Below, in pieces: positions 56,437 to 64,000 of a stretch of DNA of 64,000 nt. The DNA comes from Deroplatys truncata. Its lineage: Eukaryota > Arthropoda > Insecta > Mantodea > Mantidae. A program made the translations under genes and the position numbers. The stretch is taken from contig CM060990.1 in assembly GCA_030765065.1 (NCBI GenBank), forward strand, positions 412,061,198 through 412,125,197. Reading direction: 5' to 3'. Within the stretch, counting starts at the first letter, position 1. Every line of letters begins with the position of its first letter. The notes under the pieces are model-generated. The model was not told where the DNA came from and ran no database searches. It saw nothing but the letters and a program-made list of their open reading frames with translations.

Positions 56437-56914
56437 AGCGAAAAAAAATCCTCCACCATTGCAACCGTCTCCGACCTCGGGCTCTGACTTCCCGGGCGTT
56501 ACCCCGGCTTGGGTGAGTGGCCTATGTATACCTAGCTCACCCCAGGGTCACACCTCCCAGAACATAGACAGAGGGACCCAATCGCCTTCTGAAGCCAGCA
56601 ACTCATGCAATGGCCCCCCCGCGGGACTGCAGTTGAACAGCGGATACGAACAACAACCCTACATGACGACCCCGGGTGGTGGGGATGACGCCATTACTCA
56701 CTCACCCAGCTGCGCACGCGGTGCGCGGGTATCCGTCAGGCTGTGTCCACGGAGGATTTAAATAAAAAGATAAAAGAAACTAAAACTGTGTGGGCATTTC
56801 GCACGCAAGGTAGGCCGGCGGGGAAGAAAAAGAGAGATATGCGAATGTCGTGGCGCGAAATGGCCGGAAAGTGATAAAGGAAGAAAGAAACGACGGTAAG
56901 GGCAATTCAGCTAA

Positions 56915-59900
56915 AACCTGACACTCTGTTAAAATATGTCGCACCGTTAAGGGCACGTCCCACTGCCCACAGAGTGGTGCGGGGTCACCACTGAGCAAAT
57001 ACCTATGACTAAAAACACAATGTCCAAACCGTAAACGAGCTAAAATTACTTCTTCCCTACGACACGAACGAGAAGAGGTACCCCAGATCAACGGGAAAGG
57101 CTTAACCTCCCGCAACTTGTTCCCCCGGAGGGCCGTCCACTCATCGCGCCAGCGCGAGAGGATGCGGCGACGTAAAATAACACACGAATCTGACGAGGGA
57201 ACAACAGAAGTAAAAAATCTGGGTAATAAAATCGCCGATTTCGCAGCGGCGTCGGCAGACTCATTACCTGAGATGCCCACATGACCTGGAATCCACACGA
57301 AGGACACGCTGATGCCAGAGACACCAAGCGAGTGGAGCAGGTCATGTATGCGCTGTACGAGTGGGTTGTAATGGTACAGCGCATGAATAGCCTGAAGGGC
57401 ACTCAGAGAGTCCGTACAAATAAAACAGTGCCGTAAGTCGTGCCGCTGGATGTGTGAAACAGATTGATAAATGCTAAAAAGTTCGGCGGTAAAAATTGAA
57501 CATTGTCCAGGTAAACGAAAAGTAAAACTCTGCACACCAAAAACAAAGGCACATCCTACTCCAACATCAGTCTTAGACCCATCAGTATATATAAAATGAC
57601 AGTCCCCGAACTGCGCCTGTAGTTCTAAAAAGGCGGATCTAAGAACAGAAGAAGGGGTCGCATTTTTCGGCATCGATGTTAGCCCAAGGTGGATGTGGCA
57701 TCACCGCGCGACCATGGAGGAAAACGCGTTTCCCCTCGTGTAAGGGCCGGCGCTGGCGGAACGTCCAAATGCCGAAGTAGCAGTCGAAATCGAACCCCTG
57801 GAGGGAGCAAAGCAGAGGAGCTAACTAAATATTGCCGGTCAAGTGAATCCTCGTAAAATGCCGCGAAGGACGGGTGGTCAGGCAAGCTGGAGAGTCGACA
57901 GGCATAGCTACATAAGAGCATCTCACGCCTGAAAGACAGCGGAGGTTCTGCAGCCTCTGCGTAAAGACTGGGCACGGGGCTAGTTGGAAAAGCCCCTGTA
58001 GCGACTCTAATACCACGATGATGAATGGGATTCAAACGACGTAACACAGATGGACGTGCCGACGAATAAACAATACACCCGTAATCAAGTTTGGATCGGA
58101 CCAAAGAGCGATAAAGCGAAGAAGGACGGTCCGATCAGCTCCCCAGGATGTGCCACTTAAAACACGTAAAAGATTAAGAGAACGGGCACACTTTGCTTTT
58201 AAAAAGGAAACGTGCGAGGCCCAACACAACTTCCTATCAAAAATCAACCCCAAAAATTTCGCCTCGTCTGCAAACGGAAGTATCCCTGGCCCAAGATGGA
58301 GAGAGGGCGGAGGGAAATACTTCCGGCGCCAGACGTTGATGCAGACGGATTTCTCGGCGGAGAAATAAAATCCGTTGGCGTTACTCCAGGCGTAGAGACG
58401 GTCGATACAGCTCTGGAGACGGCGTTCGAGTAGACAGGTCCGCCGTGAAGTGCAATAAATAGCGAAATCGTCAACAAAAAGGGACGATGAAATGCCAGGT
58501 GGAATACAATCAAAAATGGGGTTGATAGCAATCGCAAAAAGTGTGACACTGAGTACAGAGCACTGCGGTACTCCGTTCTCTTGAATAAAACGACGAGATA
58601 AAACCGAGCCCACACGTACACGAAAGACGCGGTCCGTCATAAACTCCCGAAGAAATATGGGAAGACGACCGCGGATATTCCAATCGTGAAGTGTACGTAA
58701 AATGCCGCCCCTCCAACAAGTGTCATAAGCTTTCTCCAGGTCAAACAATACAGCCACGGTTTGACACTTTCTCAGAAATCCATTCATAATATGCGTCGAC
58801 AAGGACACCAGATGGTCGACGGTAGAGCGATAGCGACGAAACCCGCACTGAGCGTTCGCTAGAAGTTTCTGAGACTCAAGCCACAATGTCAACCGCCCGT
58901 TGATCATGCGCTCCATCACCTTGCAAATCCAACTGGTGAGGGAGATAGGGCGGTAGCTGGAAGGTAGTTGGCGATCCTTCCCAGGCTTAAGTATAGGGAC
59001 AATGGTGGCTTCGCGCCAAACGGAAGGAAAAATGCCGTCTTGCCAAATACGGTTATAGACCTGTAAGAGAAATAATTTACCGTCGGCTGAAAGGCTCTTT
59101 AACATCAGGACATGAATGCCGACCGGCCCAGGAGCGGAGTGCCGAGAGCAATGAAGAGCGTGCTCCAGCTCCCTCATTGAGAATAGTACGTTATAGCATT
59201 CAGCATTAGCACACCGAAAAGTATATGATGCGGAATCCAGCCGGTCTTTAATAGAGCGAAACCCGGCGGAATAATGGTCTGAATTGGAAACCGCCTCAAA
59301 GGCAGCACCCAGAGTGTTAGCGATGGCAGCCGGATCCACTATGGTGGCATTAGAAACCTGAAGGCCAGAAACAGTACAATGTGACACTTTACCTGAGAAG
59401 CGACGAAGTTTATCCCAAACAACGGATGAAGGCGTAAAACGATTAAAAGACTCGACAAAACGAGCCCAAGATGCCTTCTTGCTATCCTGAATAATGCGAC
59501 GAGCCCTGGCGCGCGATTGTTTAAAAGTCACCAAATTATCAAGTGTAGGGTGTCGCCGAAACACCCTAAGTGCAGTCCTACGGGCACGAACGGCGTCCCG
59601 ACAATCCTCGTTCCACCACGGAACAGGTGGGCGCCGAGGTTGGGAGGATGAACGGGGTATTGCGCGCTCGGCGGCGGAGAAAAGAATAGACGTAAGGTGC
59701 TGCACGACTTGGTTAATGTCGGAGAAGGGCTGGTCGTCAAAATGCACGAGGCTGAAATACAAGCTCCAGTCGGCTTTTGCGAATATCCAGGTAGGTACTC
59801 TGGAATGCTGTACGTGGTGCGACAGAAGAGAAACGATGCAGGGGTAATGGTCGCTGGAGTAGGTGTCAGCGACGACGTTCCACTGAAGACGATGAGCAAG

Positions 59901-59990
59901 CTGGAGTGAGCAAATGGCAAGGTCCAGGTGAGAGAATGTACCAGAATAATCAGAAAGAAAAGTAGGTGCACCTGTATTAAGAATGGAAAG
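56915..59990 (-). mobile_element. LINE copy E3/F, main body, cut at G
   Basis: Continuation of the copy whose 3' end is at 50531-51080. It holds ORF2 from the zinc-knuckle region (LCGQWDVPLTVRHILTEC, second Cys changed to Trp) through RNase H (57673-56780 frame), a middle segment (58104-57679) and RT (59762-58032, with GVPQCSVLS in motif B and FVDD) into the endonuclease. It ends inside the endonuclease region at GAATGGAAAG, where the tail of G begins. Several frameshifts. Confidence 0.86.
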
Positions 59991-60409
59991 ATGATGATGA
60001 TGATGATGATATGCGGTTTAAGGGCGCTAAACTGCTATGGTCATCAGCGCCCTTACAATGTATAAAAGATAGGGTCAAAATATAAAACAGGTAAAAGAAC
60101 CGCATATTTAAAAACGGGACACAAACCCGCGATGTTCAAAAAGCTAAAACTAACAATAATATAACAATAACAAATATAACAATAACAAATATAACAATAA
60201 CAACAATAATAACAATAACAACAATAATAACAATAAGAACAAGACAAATATCAGAAAAACTAACACACTAAAAGCATAGGCAGTAAAGGATTAAAACGTG
60301 TCAGGAACTGTAGAATGCAAGGGACATGAGCGCCATATGTCCACTGGGGATAAGAGTTCCCATAAAAACAGACAGAATAAAAGTACTAAGCTAACAGACG
60401 CCCAACGCA

Positions 60410-62962
60410 TTAAATGCGCAGATTAAAATCACTGTCATGAATAAAACATAAAACACATTCTACAGCACGCGTGTCGTCTGCCAAAACGGTGGCTAGGCCA
60501 ACAGGCAGACCCACACGAGCACGCAATGCAGCTAAAACCTGACACTCTGTTAAAATGTGACGCACCGTTAAGGGCACGCCACAGTGCCCACAGAGTGGTG
60601 CGGGGTCACCACTGAGCAAATACCTATGACTAAAAACACAATGTCCAATCCGTAGACGAGCTAAAATTACCTCTTCCCGACGACAAGAACGAGAAGAGGT
60701 ACCCCAGAGCAACGGGAAAGGCTTAACCTCCCGCAACTTGTTCCCCCGGAGGGCCGTCCACTCATCGCGCCAGCGCGAGAGGATGCGGCGACGTAAAATA
60801 ACACACGAATCTGACGAGGGAACAACAGAAGTAAAAAATCTGGGTAATAAAATCGCCGATTTCGCAGCGGCGTCGGCAGACTCATTACCTGAGATGCCCA
60901 CATGACCTGGAATCCACATGAAGGACACGCTGATGCCAGAGACACCAAGCGAGTGGAGCAGGTCATGTATGCGCTGTACGAGTGGGTGGTAATGGTACAG
61001 CGCATGAATAGTCTGAAGGCCACTCAGAGAGTCCGTACAAATAAAACAGTGCCGTAAGTCGTGCCGCTGAATGTATAAAACAGATTGATAAATGCTAAAA
61101 AGTTCGGCGGTAAAAATTGAACATTGTCGAGGTAAACGAAAAGTAAAACTCTGTACACCAAAAACAAAGGCACATCCTACTCCAACATCAGTCTTAGACC
61201 CATCAGTATATATAAAATGACAGTCCCCGAACTGCGCCTGTAGTTCTAAAAAGGCGGATCTAAGAACAGAAGCAGGGGTCACATTTTTCGGCATCGACGT
61301 TAGCCCAAGGTGGATGTGGGCCTCAGCGCGCGACCATGGAGGAAAGCGCGTTTCCCCTCGGGTAAGGGCCGGCGCTGGCGTAACGTCCAAATGCCGAAGT
61401 AGCAGTCGAAATCGAACCCCTGGAGGGAGCAATGCAGAGGAGCTAACGAAATATTGGCGATCAAGCGAATCGTCGTAAAATACATCGAAGGTCGGGTGGT
61501 TAGGCAAGCTTGAGAGTCGACAAGCATAGCTGCACAAAAGCATCTCACGCCGGAAGGACAGCGGAGGCTCTGCAGCTTCTGCGTACAGACTGGGTACAGG
61601 GTTAGTTGGAAAGGCCCCTGTAGCGACTCTTATGCCACGATGGTGAATGGCATTCAATCGACGTAACACAGATGGACGTGCCGACGAATAAACAATACAC
61701 CCGTAATCAAGCTTGGATCGGACCAAAGAGCGATAAAGGCGAAGAAGGACGGTCCGATCAGCTCCCCAGGATGTGCCACTTAAAACACGTAAAAGATTAA
61801 GAGAACGGTCACACTTTGCTTTTAAAAAGGAAACGTGCGAGGTCCAACACAACTTCCTATCAAAAATCAACCCCAAAAATTTCGCCTCGTCTGCAAACGG
61901 AAGTATCCCTGGCCCAAGATGGAGAGAGGGCGGAGGGAAATACTTCCGGCGCCAAACGTTGATGCAAACGGATTTCTCGGCGGAGAAATTAAAGCCGTTG
62001 GCGTTACTCCAGGCGTAGAGACGGTCGATACAGCTCTGGATACGGCGTTCGAGTAGACAGGTCCGCCGTGAACTGCAATAAATAGCGAAATCGTCAACAA
62101 AAAGGGACGATGAAATGCCAGGTGGAATACAATCAACAATGGGGTTGATAGCAACCGCAAAAAGTGTGACACTGAGTACAGAGCCCTGCGGTACTCCGTT
62201 CTCTTGAATAAAACGACGAGATAAAACCGAGCCCACACGCACACGAAAGACGCGGTCCGTCATGAACTCCCGAAGAAATATGGGAAGACGACCGCGAATA
62301 TTCCATGCGTGAAGTGTACGTAAAATGCCGCCCCTCCAACAAGTGTCATAAGCTTTCTCCAGGTCAAAAAATACAGCCACGGTTTGACACTTTCTCAGAA
62401 ATCCATTCATAATATGCGTCGACAAGGACACCAGATGGTCGACGGTAGAGCGATAGCGACGAAACCCGCACTGAGCGTTCGCTAGAAGTTTCTGAGACTC
62501 AAGCCACCATGTCAACCGCCCGTTGATCATGCGCTCCATCACCTTGCAAATGCAACTGGTGAGGGAGATAGGACGGTAGCTGGAAGGTAGTTGGCGATCC
62601 TTCCCAGGCTTAAGTATAGGGACAATAGTGGCTTCGCGCCAAACGGAAGGAAAAATGCCGTCTTGCCAAATACGTTTATAGACCTGTAAGAGAAATAGTT
62701 TACTGTCGGCTGAAAGGTTCTTTAACATCAGGACATGAATGCCGTCCGGCCCAGGAGCGGAGTGCCGAGAGCAATGAAGAGCGTGCTCCAGCTCCCTCAT
62801 TGTGAATAGTTCGTTATAGCATTCATCATTAGCAGACCGAAAAGTATATGATGCGGAATCCAGCCGTTCTTTAATAGAGCGAAAGCCGGTGGAATAATGG
62901 TCTGAACTGGATACCGCCTCAAAGGCAGCACCCAGAGTGTTAGCGATGGCAGCCGGATCCAC
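60410..62962 (-). pseudogene. ORF2 of copy G, RT-RNase H-knuckle frame
   Basis: 850-residue open frame holding RT (APGPDG, FFDLEKAYD, GVPQGSVLS, FVDD), RNase H (YTDGSKTDVG, GNESAD) and the CX2CX7HX4C knuckle, ending NLRI. It is separated from the upstream part (63385-62981) by a stop at about 62980 (Q to stop in the SDLQVSN segment), and the endonuclease is mostly absent because the copy is cut at 63613. Not functional as a complete replicase. Confidence 0.85.
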
Positions 62963-62980
62963 TATGGTGGCATTAGAAAC

Positions 62981-63594
62981 CTAAAGATCAGAAACAGTAC
63001 AATGTGACACTTTACCTGAGAAGCGACGAAGTTTATCCCAAACAACGGATGAAGGCGTAAAACGATTAAAAGACTCGACAAAACGAGCCCAAGATGCCTT
63101 CTTGCTATCCTGAATAATGCGACGAGCCCTGGCGCGCGATTGTTTAAAAGTCACCAAATTATCAAGTGCAGGGTGTCGCCGAAACACCCTAAGTGCAGTC
63201 CTACGGGCACGAACGGCGTCCCGACAATCCTCGTTCCACCACGGAACAGGTGGGCGCCGAGGTTGGGAGGATGAACGGGGTATTGCGCGCTCGGCGGCGG
63301 AGAAAAGAATAGACGTAAGGTGCTGCACGACTTGGTTAATGTCGGAGAAGGGCTGGTCGTCAAAATGCACGAGGCTGAAATACAAGCTCCAGTCGGCTTT
63401 TGCGAATATCCAGGTAGGTACTCTGGAATGCTGTACGTGGTGCGACAGAAGAGAAACGATGCAGGGGTAATGGTCGCTGGAGTAGGTGTCAGCGACGACG
63501 TTCCACTGAAGACGATGAGCAAGCTGGAGTGAGCAAATGGCAAGGTCCAGGTGAGAGAATGTACCAGAATAATCAGAAAGAAAAGTAGGTGCAC
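62981..63594 (-). pseudogene. ORF2 of copy G, linker and endonuclease remainder
   Basis: The frame 63385-62981 encodes the linker between endonuclease and RT (PRRPPVPWWNEDCRDAVRAR). The remaining endonuclease sequence reaches 63613 and is nearly identical to that of F, including the unusual MYFSLVHFDD start of the open frame. Confidence 0.8.
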
Positions 63595-63613
63595 CTGTAT
63601 TAAGAATGGAAAG

Positions 63614-64000
63614 ATGATGATGATGATGATGATGATGATATGCGGTTTAAGGGCGCTAAACTGCTATGGTCATCAGCGCCCTTACAATGTATAAAAGATA
63701 GGGTCAAAATATAAAACAGGTAAAAGAACCGCATATTTAAAAACGGGACACAAACCCGCGATGTTCAAAAAGCTAAAACTAACAATAATATAACAATAAC
63801 AACAATAATAACAATAAGAACAAGACAAATATCAGAAAAACTAACACACTAAAAGCATAGGCAGTAAAGGATTAAAACGTGTCAGGAACTGTAGAATGCA
63901 AGGGACATGAGCGCCATATGTCCACTGGGGATAAGAGTTCCCATAAAAACAGACAGAATAAAAGTACTAAGCTAACAGACGCCCAACGCATTAAATGCGC
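63614..64000 (-). mobile_element. LINE copy H, 3' end, continues beyond the window
   Basis: Tail, 3' fold and 3' UTR nearly identical to G. The AAC/AAT simple repeat is about 48 bp shorter. The position relative to the preceding LINE body is the same as for G, so H is the original partner or a duplicate of G. Confidence 0.85.

Larger units (their letters stand above)
51081..56901 (-). mobile_element. LINE copy E4, slightly 5'-truncated, inserted in E3/F
   Basis: 5821 bp: tail (ATG)n with GAGATGCGG instead of GATATGCGG, 3' UTR, ORF2, ORF1 and most of the leader. About 190-bp of the 5' end is missing relative to copy A, a normal outcome of incomplete reverse transcription. Its 3' end is of the copy-B subtype (FSRRI terminus). 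A near-perfect 13-bp duplication marks insertion into the ORF2 end of E3/F in the same orientation. Confidence 0.87.
59991..63613 (-). mobile_element. LINE copy G, middle unit of a tandem duplication
   Basis: 3623 bp: tail, 3' UTR and ORF2 up to exactly the same endonuclease breakpoint as F, again followed by a LINE tail (H). From about 63003 to 63613 it matches 59380-59990 of F with only one or two differences. Below that point the two diverge by about 5%. Its low-coordinate end in turn matches H. This is the signature of a hybrid unit from unequal crossing-over. Confidence 0.85.

Noticed and set aside
1-64000. A bacterial-type system, operon, CRISPR or phage region
   Set aside because: Eukaryotic mobile elements and microsatellites dominate the window, and no prokaryotic gene organisation is visible.

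Overview
The window looks like repeat-dense intergenic DNA from a large arthropod genome, probably an insect and possibly orthopteran (inferred from repeat content alone). I recognise no intact host protein-coding gene. About 60% of the 64 kb is one family of non-LTR retrotransposon (LINE) of the I superfamily, present as about ten copies, all on the minus strand. A full copy is about 6.05 kb: a G/C-rich 5' leader, ORF1 (RNA-binding protein with three CCHC knuckles), a 22-bp gap, ORF2 (APE endonuclease, reverse transcriptase, RNase H, C-terminal zinc knuckle), a 3' UTR with an AAC/AAT-type simple repeat, a conserved two-stem terminal fold and a (CAT)n tail. In plus-strand coordinates each copy begins with its ATG-repeat tail and ends with its 5' leader.

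Layout. 0-1.3 kb: degraded minus-strand coding fossil of a multicopy arthropod family. 2.7-6.4 kb: minus-strand Gypsy/Ty3 fossil. 7.2-7.9 kb: about three tandem units of roughly 260 bp. 8.86-20.03 kb: plus-strand Gypsy fossil with LTR sequence at both ends, split by LINE copy A (9235-15296, both ORFs open, perfect 12-bp target-site duplication) and by a 1.6-kb terminal-inverted-repeat element (15565-17203). 20.1-21.3 kb: P-superfamily (THAP9-like) transposase fossil holding an internally deleted mariner. 22.2-22.8 kb: RNase H remnant of an older LINE, used as the target of copy B. 22.8-39.5 kb: copies B, C and D in a row. 39.5-46.6 kb: a tRNA-derived SINE-like segment, a Gypsy gag fossil, and an old CR1/Daphne-type LINE split at TTAA by a piggyBac copy with recognisable terminal repeats.

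46.8-64 kb is the most unusual part: copies of the LINE inserted into other copies of the same LINE, all in one orientation. E1 is interrupted by E2, E2 by E3/F, and E3/F by both E4 (13-bp near-duplicated target) and G. The F/G junction recurs exactly 3623 bp later as the G/H junction, with a sequence-identity switch inside G. That is the pattern left by unequal crossing-over, so the nest appears to be turning into a tandem array.

Only copy A keeps both ORFs and every recognisable catalytic residue. B has lost an RNase H aspartate, C its ORF1 start codon and ORF2 C-terminus, D its whole RT, and E4 carries frameshifts. ORF1 and ORF2 are expected to work together in a ribonucleoprotein that reinserts by target-primed reverse transcription. 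The other copies record recombination, gene conversion and self-insertion.
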